From the NCBI RefSeq assembly GCF_017589495.1, contig NC_063189.1:46458406-46522405 (forward strand): a stretch of DNA of 64,000 nucleotides, given 5' to 3'. Below the pieces are notes generated by a model. The model searched no databases. It had not been told where the DNA came from and saw nothing but the letters and a program-made list of their open reading frames with translations. The position numbers and the translations under genes were made by a program. This document shows positions 1 to 12,420 of this stretch, piece by piece (positions within the stretch are counted from its first letter, which is position 1; each line of letters starts with the position of its first letter). The DNA comes from Alosa alosa. Taxonomy: Eukaryota; Chordata; Actinopteri; Clupeiformes; Clupeidae.

Positions 1-1308
1 GGTAAGTCATGTAAGATATATTTGCTTTGACAGTGGAGCAGCAGGGACAGTAGGACTTTGGTTCAGGAGCCTGCAGGACTTATACCTTAATTGGAGTGTC
101 TTTTGAAAGGATTTCTTCAAAGATGATCTCAGGCCTTAATGAGAGTGAGAGTAAGTGGGAGAGAGAATGTGTGACAGACAATTACATTAGCAAAGTATAG
201 TAAGCTCCATCTCCTCTCCTCCCAAGTCTTTTCCACACCTCATCCTTATTGCCTGACACTGGGCTGTGGTCAGTGTCCCCCACATGCTCAAATCAGGGTC
301 AGTTTATAGGACAACCCCAAAGATCAGCCCTGTCCTCTCCCATGTTTTGTCAGTAGTTTACACTCCTGGATTAAAGCTGCTCAATATCTCCTATAACTTC
401 TCTGTGACCCGACACTCTCTTTCAGTCAAAACACAGTCAGTCAGATAAAGATGTCAGATTTCCTTGCATTTCTGTCTTTCACTTTTGCGGTCAGTGTCCT
501 GAAACTGTGTGACTAGAAAACAGAGAGTGACAGTTTTGGTGTGTTCCTGAAATGAGATCCTGACATAAATCCGTATGCATGGATAGCACACATGGAGACT
601 TCGGGGAGCAAATTTGACGTGTGAATCTTTAATGTTCCTCGTTGCTGAGTGAGCCGTCCCATGCGTGTGCCACCCTGAAGCGCATTCACATTTGTTTAGT
701 CCTGAGTGGCTTCTCCGATGCCTCGTCCTCTTCATCCTCCTCATCCTCCACTTCCTCCACAGCGCCGTGATTTGCCCACTGTGACAGCCTCCATCGCTTT
801 TTGAAGTTCTGGGTTTTTTTTTTTAAGCACAACATGCCGTTCCCTTCTTTAACACACTAGGTGTTCCCAAAAACTCTGACACACAGACTCAAAAGTTCCC
901 CTCCTCAAAACGGAACTGAAGTGAATACAAAAGGAGAAAAAAAAAAAGATGGGGGGAATCTTGTTTGTGATGCACCATTGTTAATATTTAAGACTGTTCA
1001 AATGATGTAAAAAAAATACTGTAAACACACACTTTAAAAGAACATAAACATTATGAAAGGCGTGTGCAGATGAATAGCTTTTGGCTGCGGGATGTTACAC
1101 AAGAGTGACGTCCCACTTCTGCAGGTGGATCAGAATAAGACAGCGTGACAGACCCTGTGCTCCTGGGAGGAGTGTGTGTGTGTGTGTTTGTGTATGTGTG
1201 TGCATCAGTGTATACTGGGTCTGTTCATACGAGTGCTCCTGAGTATTCTTGTCTTTGTTTCCCCCCTCTCACCGGGTCTGATGTTTGTGAATACACGAGT
1301 GTGTGAGT

Positions 1309-1327
1309 GCGTGTGTGTGTGTGTGTG

Positions 1328-1371
<44 letters not shown>
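1309..1371. repeat. (GT)n microsatellite
   Basis: Nearly pure GT run with one GTGCAT interruption. A pyrimidine-rich CT tract follows at about 1412-1478. The open frames through it are low-complexity artefacts. Confidence 0.95.
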
Positions 1372-1587
1372 TAAAGGGAGACATGACAAAAACTCCCAGA
1401 AGCCTTTGAGCGCTCTCTCTTTCCCCCTCTCCCTTTTTCCCTTTCTCTCTCTCTCTCTCCCTCTCCCTTTCTTTTCCCTGCTGCCTCACCACTGGGGGAA
1501 CTTAAATCCAAACAAACAGCAACACTCTACACACAGCACAGAAATCTATCACCGCTTTTGATCCCTGACACTCCACTGCAACTTGTG

Positions 1588-1589
<2 letters not shown>

Positions 1590-1648
<59 letters not shown>

Positions 1649-1650
1649 TT
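1590..1650. repeat. (CT)n microsatellite
   Basis: Almost uninterrupted CT repeat with single-base interruptions. Confidence 0.95.
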
Positions 1651-2221
1651 GTTGTCAACTTTCTCAAACTTCCATAGTGGATGTCATTAATGGCAGATGA
1701 AGAAACACAGCCCAGGTCTTAATTTGTAGGATTGGACTGGCACACTCTGATGCAATATAGTGTTTAAGATTTAAGATTCCTCTGAGGGTGTAGATCATCA
1801 AACTCAAGAGGGTAACCGGGGGAGCTATGTTTTCCTGATCTCCTGAGTTGTGCCTTTGTTTTTTAGTACGTTTTAAACAAACTTCTGGAGCATCTACTGG
1901 ATGTGTTAGACGTTTCTGCATTGTATTACACAGTGCATCAGTAAGATGTGCTTTGCCATGATGAAGTGGTTTAGCAAAAGTAAAGGTTGTTTTCTGTCAG
2001 TTATAGAATGTGCCAGTTAAGGATTGGGCAACAATGTGCAGATCATGAACTTTTATTTTACTTTCTTCAAGTTTAGATGCAAAATATTGTTCTGGAATCC
2101 AGTTCAGTACATTGCTAAAACATTACTGAAGCATCCGAGAGCAACGCCTTTTAAATTCTCCCCAAAAACACACGAGTAAGCATTAGAGTGTCGACCCATC
2201 TTAGTTGAACAAAAGTCTCAG

Positions 2222-2234
2222 GCGTGTGTGTGCG

Positions 2235-2269
<35 letters not shown>

Positions 2270-2434
2270 AAGAGAGAGAATGTATGAGACAGAGTGGGAA
2301 ACATATAGAAAGGGAGAGAGTGGGTAAGAGGAAGGGAGAAGGAGAAGTGGAATGTTGAGGGAGAGACAGCAAGGGATAGAGAAAGAGAGAGAGAGTACAG
2401 TGAGGGAAAGAGAGAGAGAGAGAGGGAGAGAGAG
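2222..2434. repeat. (GT)n followed by (GA)n-rich tract
   Basis: A GT run to about 2268 passes directly into about 165 bases of purine-rich GA/GGGA sequence. The long minus-strand open frames here are only low-complexity translations. Confidence 0.9.
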
Positions 2435-3347
2435 GAGTGAGTAAATGTGTTTTGTTGCCGGGACTGGCATGCAGAGCCCCACAGACCCCCATCTCCCTCC
2501 CAGTGACAGGCAGAGATCCTCCCTCCCGCCGCCTAATTAGAGGATGTAGCCCAGGGCTTGCGGCCCAGGAAGACCCATCCCCCTCGTACGATCGCTCCCT
2601 AAAGAAAGCATTTAATTGGGTTCCTAAGTCCTAGCCTTCATTTTTCCGTGTGAAAGGCATCTGTGTAGACATCACCTCAGAATTTAGCTCTCCCCTTTTT
2701 TTTTCTTCTTTTTCTTTTTTTTGTCTTTGGAGGTAATAATATCAGAATCCCTGCTTGTCTGAATGCTTCTCTATTTTTCTGTGATGTCTCTCTCTCTCCC
2801 TCTCTCTCTCTCTTTCTCTCCCTCTTCCTTCCCTCTGTCTCTATCCTTCTCCCTTAATGAGGCCCCATAATAACACAGCAGTTGTGCAGTTGTTTTGCTT
2901 CCTCAGTCAAACAGCAGGATCTCGGCGCAGCGGAGTTTTCGAGGAGCATTCGCTTTGCCACTTCGACAGTGTAATGAGTGTCATTTGGAGCAACAAAGCC
3001 GCTAAAGGATGGTTGTTTGCCTCTGTAGTCATACTTCAAAACCCTGCCTCTATCAGGTGTGCAGTGTAGCCAGCTACTGCTCCGGCACCTCGCAAATCAT
3101 AAGGCGTTTTGTACCCAGGCACTTCGCCGAATGTCATAATTTGCCAGCATGTTCAGAGTGTATGTAAGAGTCTGTAAGAAGAAAGAGAAAGAAAGATAGA
3201 TAGAAAGAAAGAGAATATTAATAACATTATCATGGAGTGGCAGCGTATTAACTGTGGCAGGATTATAATGCAGGTATTGTATATTTATCACAGTACCATG
3301 GAAATTGAATCCTTTGTGTGGCACAAACATGCCTGCACCATATGCAT

Positions 3348-3362
3348 CCACACACACACACA

Positions 3363-3399
<37 letters not shown>
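3348..3399. repeat. (CA)n microsatellite
   Basis: CA run with one CAGA interruption. Confidence 0.95.
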
Positions 3400-3400
<1 letters not shown>

Positions 3401-4002
3401 AACCCCACCCTAACCCCAGAACAGTATGTCCACGGGTCCCCTAGACACCACACTTCAAACGAGATGGTCCGTTTCCAAGGATACTGAGTCGGTTGTGGCA
3501 AAACAGAGGAAGAGGTCGAATCTCCCCACGGCCTGATAAGTGTTGACTGTGGACAATGCCAGCTGCTTATGTGATTCGCACACATATTTATTTATTTATT
3601 TTATTTTTTATTTTATTGAGCTAAAACCGGAGAAGCAGTCATTTCTGAGGGCATAGAGCCAAGTCAGGCAGGGCCGGCTGCCCCAGGGGACAGACCAGTG
3701 TCAGCGAGCCAACCCGCTCCATCCCGTGGTCATTAATGTGCATGTACAGTATATCACACCGAGTCCGGTCCACAGCCAGCGCCAAATCCGGCTGCACAGC
3801 GCTGCCCAGCCGAGGCCAAATCGCCGCCACAAATCAGCCCAAATCCACTCACGCCTTATTTCACAGAAAATCAATCACCGTCTATGTATAGACTCGGAAT
3901 GCAAGAGGAGTGTGGATGGCAACGTGGTGCAAGGCGTCCAGACTAAGTGGCAGTTAGTTTCTCTTTGTGTCTATCGTTTGTGTTGTGGAAGGCGCCTCTG
4001 CA

Positions 4003-4200
4003 GGGCTTGTAGCTCAGTCTTCTAATGGGTTAACCTGGCCATCGGGAGGTTGCTGGTTCCAAACCCAGATGGTCACTTCATGTTGTGCGATGTGCCTTTG
4101 GACAAGGCATTTCATCTGCATCGTCTCAGTCCACCCAGCTGTAAATGGGTACCAGCTTCAGCTTGGGCAGTAAACTGCAACGGACTGGTGTCCCATTAAG
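4003..4200 (+). repeat. tRNA-derived SINE
   Basis: The head resembles a tRNA promoter: an A-box-like stretch (GTAGCTCAGTCTTCTAATGG, about 4009-4028) and a B-box-like GGTTCCAAACCC (4055-4066), 46 bases apart start to start. The body contains TTTGGACAAGGCATTTCATC and TCCACCCAGCTGTAAATGGG, which resemble the central part of vertebrate V-SINE-type elements. It is not a functional tRNA gene, because no full cloverleaf is seen. Family assignment is from memory of the motif style. Confidence 0.75.
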
Positions 4201-4415
4201 TCTACAACTCTCACCCGCTTAGCACCACAAAAACCAGACATAAGCACAAGCCCCATTACCCTACATTGGCTAGGAAAGGGTTAACTTTACTTATTAACTG
4301 GAGGAGCCTCTCCACCTCATCACTGCAAATTTGTTTGTAAAAGTAGAGACATGCACCATGTCACCTTTTTTGTTTTTTGATGTTTGACAGCCTGTCAGAA
4401 CAAAGCAGCAAGCAT

Positions 4416-4418
<3 letters not shown>

Positions 4419-4446
<28 letters not shown>
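4419..4446. repeat. (CA)n microsatellite
   Basis: Pure CA run. A second, interrupted CA tract lies at about 4797-4838. Confidence 0.9.
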
Positions 4447-4449
<3 letters not shown>

Positions 4450-5251
4450 GCATTCGTGAGGCAGCGGTAATGGCCTGTTCAGCTGTTCATCTCCGCCGCG
4501 TGCCGCTGCTGCTCGCTTGTTGCTTTGGCGCTTCCGCAGCCCTGGTGTGGTGTGAGCGCGGTGGGTGCTGTGCGCGGCTGTGCGCGGCTGTTTGCGGCTG
4601 TTTGCGGCGCGCGTACGCAGCTGCAGCGTCGGGGTTCTTTTGTCTGGCTCCGGCGTGCTCTCCTGTGCTCTCTGCTCTACTGTGCTGGGCTTGGCGCAGT
4701 GCTGCTATGCCTTAATTAAAACCCTGACTGATGAGTCGGAGAGCGCGGTGGCAGTCTCTGTGGCTTCGGCTGCTCCCCGGGAGCCAGGCATGCGCGCGCA
4801 CACACACTCACACACACGCACACACTCACACACACACAAACTGCTCACAGCGGCAGCCACGGCAGACGGCTCACATGCACACATGGCTGTTTACATGCTA
4901 TTAACACACAGGGCACCTCTGCAAGTGTAAAATGGCGTCTTTTCAGCCACTAGTGATTGAGTGAGACAAAGAGAGAGAGAGGGAGAGAGAGAGAGATGGA
5001 GAGAGCAGTTGAGATGAAGAGATACAGCCTCAGTGACGTCTGTCCTTGCCTGTTTGCACTGTAAATATTGGATGAGGCGAATCTTCATAGGCCTCTCTCA
5101 TAGAGCCACAAAAAAACAACCAATATCAGGCAGAGAAAAATGACTAAACAAACCAATGAAATGATTCTGTGCTGTCAGCAAATTGTAGGTTGTGCCCAAA
5201 CAGTGAAGCACAATGAATCTACATTAACAAAGCAGATTTTACATATAAACT

Positions 5252-5346
5252 TTCCTGCTCTGTTTTGCTTATTACAATGTCTTTGCTGCATTGAAGTCCA
5301 CTTCTCTGTTTTGCTTATTACAATCCCTTTGCTGCATTGAAGTCCA
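5252..5346. repeat. Tandem duplication, unit about 47 bp
   Basis: CTCTGTTTTGCTTATTACAA followed by TTTGCTGCATTGAAGTCCAC appears twice head to tail with a few differences. Confidence 0.85.
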
Positions 5347-5392
5347 CTGTAGTTGTATTGTTCTTCAGTATTAACGCCTCCTGCCTGGTGAT

Positions 5393-5497
5393 GGGGGATG
5401 TGATGCAGGGGTGAAGCCTGAGCAAAAGAGGTGGGTGTGATGCAGGTGGGTGAAGCCTGAGCAAAAGAGGTGGGTGTGATGCAGGTGGGTGAAGCCT
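5393..5497. repeat. Minisatellite, unit about 39 bp, about 2.6 copies
   Basis: The unit contains GTGATGCAGGTGGGTGAAGC and CTGAGCAAAAGAGGTGGGT. It repeats almost exactly, and the open minus-strand frame through it is therefore also repetitive. Confidence 0.9.
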
Positions 5498-8261
5498 GGC
5501 TCATTGTGCTGGGCTGATAACCGGCGGGGGGAGCCTGCCAGGGCAGTGCTCATTACAGGGAGCCTTGCAGTGGGGACCTTTCGCCCGGCGCCTCCCCGTC
5601 CCTCATGCCTCGCCTCGCTGCGTCTCCTCTCACCTCCTCTGAGCGCTCCCCCCGGAGGGTGTCTGAAAGCCCTGCGCTCCCTCCCTCCTCTCTCTCTCGA
5701 CTGGCCGCTCCCTACCCTGGCCCTTTGAAGACAAGAGAGACCTCTCACAGTCACACCGTAACATGAGATACTCAGAAGAGTCCACCAGTGAAGAACAGAG
5801 GTTCTGTCTCTCTCTCTCTCTCTCTCTTTTTTTTTTTCTTTATTCTTGGTCACAGTGGCCACTGCCGTTTTAAGGTGAGCCGGTGCTACAAGCTGGCCAT
5901 TGTCAGTCTCGTGTGGACAGGGCACAGTGTTCTTACAGATAGAACTAGATGCTGCCGCCTGGAGTGGAAAAAAGAGAAGTCTGTTTCAGGATCAGACCTG
6001 CAGTAACTTCATGGGCCCATGGGTTGCTCTTCTGTGTGGCAGCAAGCGTTTATAGTCCTAGATAACTCAGTCATACGATAAGGCTAAACGGGTATTATTG
6101 ATGGAGATAACTCAGTGTCTTATAAACACAAAGAGCAAATGCTTAGCAAATGCTTCAGTGATCATAATGACACCTAGAGTAAGTGACCATTGTGTTTTTT
6201 GGATGGAATATTTTCCCACACTATTACTATCCTGCATTCATTTTACTGGGCTGCCTCTTTCGTTCCTACATGCAGTATTCTGTGTGCCAGCCCCCGCAAC
6301 TGAATGTGGAATAGCAGGGTGTTGAGTAAGCGGCGTGTTGAGTAAGCGGCGTGGTGTAAAAAAAACGACCAGTAAGTTGTAATGTTGTTCTGGAACAGAG
6401 AGACACAGCACTTCTGCTGGCCTAGAAACCCCGCCGATCTATCGCCGGCAATATCGATACGCGCCAGAGAAATGGGAAGTGACAAAAAGAGTGATTTGGT
6501 AATAAATCACTCCAGCCTACCTGTGCGCGTTCGCTCTCCCTCCCACAAGCTCTCCCGCTCGGCGCCCCCTCGCCGCAGCCCTGGCTCCGGTTCGGTGTTT
6601 GTTGTGCAGTGTGTTGACTCCCCGTATGCATGTTGCACCTGTTTGCATGGAGCGTACAGGACCCCTGCTAGGCTTTGCCCCACTCCTACTCCTCAGCCCC
6701 TGGGCTTTTTTTCGTGCATCACTGTGTGTGTGTGTGTGTGTGTTGGCGGGATGAGTTGGGGGGGAAGGGGGGTCAGCATGCGTTGCTGCAATCTGATGTA
6801 ATGAGATGAAAGCCGAGAGGTAAATGTGGCAAAGCGCCAACAGGAGCAGAAGAAGCGCCCCCCCAAGTAGTTGGGTGGGGGGTGGGGTGGGCTTGAGGGT
6901 GAAGCAGGTGGAGGGGCGGGTTGGGTAGAATTGTGGGAAGAGGGTTAGGGGGAGCAGCTATTGATCAGTGCAAACCTAATTTAGTGGAGAATTGACTGCT
7001 AAGCTTTACCTGGCTCGAGCTTCTCGGCGGGTTAGCAAGCAGCGTGGGACAGCGAAGCGAGCGGAGGAGGCCGAGTCAGATGAAAGCAGGGCATGCTGGG
7101 AAGCGCGGCCAGGAAGGTCAGGAGCCTAACCAAGAGAGCGTGGCACTCACACGCGGCGCCAGTCAGACCGGCCTCTTCCTCAGAGGTGGTGACAGCCATC
7201 CATCTTCACCCGCATGTCAGACGGGCAGTGAGGAGTGAGTGTGATGGAGGCGAGTGGGCTGGTTGGTGTGTGGGGGGGGCGTTCACAAAGGCAGGGGTTC
7301 TAGTCTAGCCCTTGATGTGAGAACATCTGGAGCAGGTTTGCTCTCTTCTGCCAGTGGGGTGCCACCTAACATCAGGTGGGTACCGAGCAGAAGTTGCGGC
7401 AGCGAGAATCCACAAAGACACAAGTCAGCAGCAAGCAAGCTAACAAGGGATAGTCTGTCTGCACAAACTGTAATACTGTCCATTTTTATCATTGTGGAAA
7501 ATATCTCACTCACCACCCATATCTCTTTACAACCTCTGTCCCAATGTGTTGGGGAGGAGGAAAGTTCATATGCATATAGTTTGGACATACGGTATATGAC
7601 ACAAGCAGGGAGGTTCAATGTATTGTCATAAGAACCAAGGTCCCTCATACATTTCGAAGATTAATGTAATTTTTGTATTGTCTTTGATTTTAGTGTTTTC
7701 ATGCCATCATCCTTTTTCAATTTGCCAATTTAGTTAACAAAATCAGAGCGGAGACATTTGTGGGTGGATGTAATATTATGCACGTCTGGCTTCACGACTG
7801 TGTGTTGACACTGGCAGACACTGATAATGAGATCATGAAGTACGCTGATCAAATAATAAAAAAGAATGCATTATATTATATCAGCAATATTACATTTAAT
7901 TGAGAGACAGGAAGCGCCGACCATTACTCCATCTACAGGCCGGCGCTCGAGAGCAGCAGTGACAAAAGCATTGTTATCTTTTTTTCCCTCTCCTTTTTTT
8001 CTCCTTCTCACTTTTCTTTCCTCCTTTTTCCCCCCCTCTTCCTTCCCTCAGCTTGCATTGGCTGGCAGTGGAGTCGTTTAACACTGTCCTTGAGAATGCC
8101 TTGAGTGAGAAAACTCCTCACATGTTTAAGGGAAAAGGTAGACTGCAGTTTGTGTCAGCCAGGGCCCTGCGTCTCCCCGGGGGCTTTATTTTCCCCTCTA
8201 ATAGCTGTTACGAGCCCTACATTCATATCCAAGGAGTCACATTCCTTTGGGGTCCCTGCAC

Positions 8262-8266
8262 AGACA

Positions 8267-8333
<67 letters not shown>

Positions 8334-8340
8334 AGACAGA
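8262..8340. repeat. (CA)n microsatellite
   Basis: Long CA run ending in CAGACAGACA. A smaller CA tract follows at about 8382-8412. Confidence 0.95.
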
Positions 8341-9583
8341 CACGCAGTAAGACACACTCTCTGTCTCTCTCTCCCTCACACACAGACACACACACACACA
8401 CACACACAGACACATAGTCACTTTGCGGCGCTCCGTGTCAATATCCTGCCATTTGAAGTCACGTACAGCAGGGGCCGGTGGGAGGCTCGGTGGAGCCAGG
8501 CTGACGGGTAATGGCCCGCATTCATTAATAAGGTTGCCGTGCTCCTGTCCCTCCTCGGCAACGCCACGGATGTCTTCACCAGAAAGGAGGGGGTGTCTCC
8601 CCAAGGGAGCCCCCAACCCCTTCCCCAGCCTCCCCACACCACCAACCCCCCCCCCCCACCCCCGCCCACACAGACACACACACACAGACACACTCCCCCC
8701 ACACACACACACACCGCTCCTTCTCCTCCCTCACTCACTTAAAGGAGCTCCATCTTCACCGGCACTGATCGGATTCAAAAGGAGAGAGAGCTGCTGCCTG
8801 GTGCTCACCGGCACACAGGCCCAGCCAGGCAGCAGGCGACGGCAGCTTACTCGAGGGGACGTCCACGTCACTGGAGCATAGCCCCCATTTCCCCAGCTTC
8901 AAAACGGGCCACAACCCTACCTGTCGGGGATTAATCTGTGCCCCCGAGGCTGTGCTGACAAGCCTTTAAAAGCGCTACCAAGTGGAGGAGAGAGCCAGAC
9001 AGCCCAGGTCCCCAGCACAGGAGCACTGTTGTGTTGGTAAAAGAATGGAGGTGGGAGGAGATAACAAACGGATGCTTGACGGAGTTGGTGGATGTGGATG
9101 GCAGGTTGAGTGCAGTCTGAGTCCAGTTATGCTGCCGTTTTATTACGAGTGTGTGTTTTAGTTTGACAAAGTGTGCGTGGGAAATAAAAGGCAGTGTGGT
9201 CATAGGTGTACACCTGAGCACGAATGCTTGAGAGAGTGCGTCTGCGTGTTCGTGTACAGAGGCACGTGGTTGAGGTGGTCTGAGGTGGCCGTGAGCACGC
9301 CTGTCCGGGCGTCCTCGTGTCACGGTATGTGTGAGGGCACGCTCTGATGAGGTGGGCCAATGACAGGTGCGCTTAGTCCATGCCAGTTTCCAGAGTCCAA
9401 GGCCATGTTTTTAACGGAGCGCAGCAAGTGGGGCATGTAGTTTGCATTAAAGGGATTAGCAGTCACTTCAAAAGATGACCTGGATTTTGCCCACCAGGGA
9501 CACCAGTTACACACCCCCTGGTCCACGCTCCCCTTTAAAGAACCTCAGTCTGCCACTGTTCCTCTGCCACTGCCAAACTCATC

Positions 9584-9584
<1 letters not shown>

Positions 9585-9645
<61 letters not shown>
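9585..9645. repeat. (GT)n microsatellite
   Basis: Pure GT run of about 30 units ending in GAGAGAGA. Confidence 0.95.
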
Positions 9646-9653
<8 letters not shown>

Positions 9654-9915
9654 GTACACAGGTGTATGAGGCCCTTGAGTTTTGTGTGTGTAGGAGCATT
9701 TTATACCTGTGATGTGTTCTCCAAGGCTTTTGCATATTTCAAATGAAAATTTTACTTCAGATATTTTGGGCTTTTCATCACATTAAGATTAAAATTAATC
9801 AGATTTATTCAAACAGGGTTTTGCTAAACATAATTTGGTTTTTTTCCCATATGCACCAATGCAGGAATAATAAAAAATGACTATTGAAGGAACACATCGA
9901 GGATTACTAAAACTC

Positions 9916-9917
<2 letters not shown>

Positions 9918-9987
<70 letters not shown>
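9918..9987. repeat. (CA)n microsatellite
   Basis: CA run with one AAAC interruption. It lies about 270 bases after an opposite-phase GT run. Confidence 0.95.
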
Positions 9988-9988
<1 letters not shown>

Positions 9989-10572
9989 TTAGATAGATCA
10001 GGGACAGCAAAGTGCCAAATACCTCATAGCAGTCACACTGTTTATATTGCCGTGGTATTTATGGCTAAAGCCATTAACCCAGTTAAACAGACATGGTCAT
10101 TTCCAATAATTGATACGCCTTAAATCATGTCATTTATCCCATTTGGATGAAAATACCCAGCCCCATTATTTAGCTCTGCCCAATGCCGTGGGTCAGGAAG
10201 CCTCCTCTGATTCGCTCTGTGATAGGGGACAATGACATCGCTCGCCCCTGCGTAGCATTCTCTCTGAATGGTTGTCATGGCCACAGCCATTGATCACGTG
10301 GCGTATGCCTGCGGATTGAGATGTCAACGGGTGTCAACGGTGGCACGTCCTCATGCGTGCCTTGTGCGATTTCACTATGCCCAGTCCCAGCCAGCACAAC
10401 AGCCTATTGATCGCAATGCAAATTTGACACCTTCCCTGGTTAATTGGATGTTGAGAAATGTGACACTTGCACAATAGTTCTGCCTGTTCAGAGAGATATG
10501 TCATTGAGGGTTTGCATTTTGCTCGTTTTATCTTCAAAATTCAGATCATTTAGATGCCTGGGGATATTTTAA

Positions 10573-10925
10573 AGGGGAACTTGGCAACTATTTCAACATA
10601 ATAAACCCTTTTAGAAATCATTTGGATGGTTAAATGACCTGTTCCGGTGAAAATGGTGACTTTTCCCGCTGCCTAGCGTCCCCAGGCGGAAAACCAACCT
10701 TGCAACATTGAGACTACCGTCCCGGAAAGAGAAGTGAGAAACAAGAAACTCGTTTTAAATCGTGTTTCTTACCTTGTAACATCCACATTGTCTGCCGAAC
10801 TTATGCTAACAGTTTTGCTAGCTTGTAAACAAATCCATGTGCTTTATCGTTACCTTTTTCCACAGTTTGAAATAGCATAATGCACAATTTCTCCAGCGGA
10901 GGGGGAAATCCTGCCAAGTTTCCCT
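10573..10925. mobile_element. TTAA-flanked short inverted-repeat element, 353 bp
   Basis: The left end AGGGGAACTTGGCA and right end TGCCAAGTTTCCCT form terminal inverted repeats. Each is flanked directly by TTAA (10569-10572 and 10926-10929). TTAA duplications are typical of piggyBac-like and Kolobok-like elements. No transposase frame is seen, so it is non-autonomous. It sits 151 bases upstream of the terminal znf521-like exon. Confidence 0.75.
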
Positions 10926-11076
10926 TTAAGCATTGCCATGGCAATAGGATTTTTTAGGAACATTTAATGCTTTGATAAAAAATGAGTGTGATTGTTCAAT
11001 TGATTTGAATGAAATCTGACATGCAAGAATTGTGTCAAAACAATAATCCCCCAATCTCTCCCTCTGTCTCTTGCAG

Positions 11077-11106
11077 AACCACACATTGAGCCAGCACAGC
11101 AGCTAA
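11077..11106 (+). CDS. znf521: Terminal coding exon of ZNF521/ZNF423-family zinc-finger protein
   Basis: After a polypyrimidine tract and CTCTTGCAG acceptor, the exon reads NHTLSQHSS then TAA, in phase 0. I recognise this as the last residues of the ZNF423/ZNF521 C2H2 zinc-finger family, which end in a finger like FFFQTELQ followed by NHT..QH. These proteins carry about 30 fingers and act in the nucleus as transcription cofactors in haematopoietic, neural and adipocyte fate choice (family knowledge). The choice of znf521 over znf423 rests on position: a histamine-receptor gene lies next to it, tail to tail, as HRH4 does beside ZNF521 in mammals. Only nine residues are visible, so the assignment needs the upstream exons. 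Confidence 0.6.
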   Translation, partial: NHTLSQHSS

Positions 11107-12420
11107 CAAGGTGATGGTGCACACCCCTCTGCCAATGCTACAATCACAGAGAACTCCATCGGAGGATGACAACTATCCATGTGGTTCTGCCCATTTATGC
11201 ACTGAACTTCAGTTTCAGTAACAGATTGTTTTTGTTTTTGTTTGTTTGTTTTTCACAAAAGTGTATATGAACACAAACAGGAAAAAAAGATACATGACCC
11301 AAGGTCTTTGTGAATTGTATTGTTCAGTAACTGGCTAACGTGTAAATAATGTTCATGTGTTGCTACTCCTCAACTATAAAGCAGTCTTGCATTTGCCAGG
11401 GTAAAAAACAAGTCTTTGTTACAAAAAAAGAAAATGAACATGGCCGTTGAAATGAAGTGTATGAACCAGACATCAGGACCAGTCAAAATGGACACAGTTG
11501 CATAGGGACAGCCTTCCATGGTGCCCCGCTCAAAGCTTGCCTCTGAACGTCCAGAGATGGAATGCTCGATCACCAGCAAACTGAAGCCTGCCATTTTGTG
11601 ATTTATCTTTCAACAGCCACCTTAGTTTACAGGTCAAGCTGAGGTGGGTCAATCATTGAAGCGCGCTCTGTCGATGTAACGAAACAAAAATGAAAATCAG
11701 CATTCTGATATATGCAAACCCAGTGAACAGTGGGCGGAGACAGGGCTATCTCTTGGTGTTTGGGAGAGAATATAGTCCCTGCAAGTCCTCAGAACAGTTT
11801 CCACTAGCATGGCAGAAGTATCTGCTTCTCTGAACGAACCTGTATATTTCTGTTATTAATGTTTACTGTTTGGCCGAGTCTGGAAGTTTCCTTTCATCTT
11901 TGTTATATCAGTATATCATAACTGGGTGGGGGAAATAAGCTCCTTTTGGTGCAGTCTTTCTCAAGGGGAACGCACAGATGCTTGTCCCCTACTCTCCCTG
12001 AAGCAGCCCTACCTTTCACTGATGTTGTGTGCAGACCCATTGCGCCATAGGTGAAAGGCATTGTTGTATATTCTGTACAGTATTCCCCAACCCAGACCCA
12101 CAAACACCCATACGTTCCCTTCTATACCAGTTTTGCATTCATTGAACTTGAGATGCACTTTTCTATGAAACTTTCCTGCTTGGACGTTCTTGTTTGGGGA
12201 AAAAAAAATGTCATTATTGTCTTGAGAAGACTGAGAGAAGACTACCACCTCAACTGAAAGACTCTGGTGAAACAAAATGTATCATGAACCGAAACCTCTG
12301 GTGTTAATTAAAAAAAAAATGTAATGTACAAATATGAACTGAGATCTGAATTTGGCAGACCTCCTTTTTTGTGTTGCACATGTGATGAAAATATTAAACC
12401 TGTATGATGAGATGGCTTTG
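11107..12420 (+). other. znf521: 3' untranslated region of znf521-like gene
   Basis: About 1.3 kb of AT-rich sequence follows the stop codon, without convincing open frames or recognisable repeats. That fits a long regulatory 3' UTR. The end is set by the signal at 12393 and the GT-rich stretch just after 12420. Confidence 0.5.
12393..12398 (+). terminator. Putative poly(A) signal ATTAAA
   Basis: ATTAAA lies about 1.29 kb after the stop, and TGTTTGTGTGTGTACAGTATG, a GU-rich downstream element, follows from about 12429. Earlier ATTAAA copies exist near 12306, so the exact site is uncertain. Confidence 0.45.

Larger units (their letters stand above)
1..11076 (+). other. znf521: Putative last intron of znf521-like gene
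   Basis: No supported coding exon is seen here. The window opens with G followed by GTAAGT, a strong donor. The acceptor CTCTTGCAG ends at 11076 just before the terminal coding exon. The donor at base 2 would fit a preceding exon ending in CAG, which matches the phase-0 start of the terminal exon. If that is right, this is one 11,075-base intron. It holds microsatellites, a SINE, two short tandem duplications and a TTAA element. Stretches of ordinary complex sequence (about 2490-2640, 3640-3900, 8080-8230, 10120-10480) could be conserved noncoding DNA, but this cannot be shown from one sequence. Confidence 0.45.

Noticed and set aside
4009..4085. tRNA gene at the A/B-box sequence
   Set aside because: Promoter boxes are present, but the body continues into a SINE and no complete cloverleaf can be drawn.
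5393..5497. CRISPR array
   Set aside because: Contiguous head-to-tail units without spacers, in a vertebrate-type genome; it is a minisatellite.
5371..5925. 184-codon minus-strand frame
   Set aside because: It runs through the 39-bp minisatellite and CT/GA-rich sequence; the protein is repetitive and basic without family resemblance.
8155..8712. 185-codon minus-strand frame and overlapping frames
   Set aside because: Made largely of CA/GT microsatellite translation.
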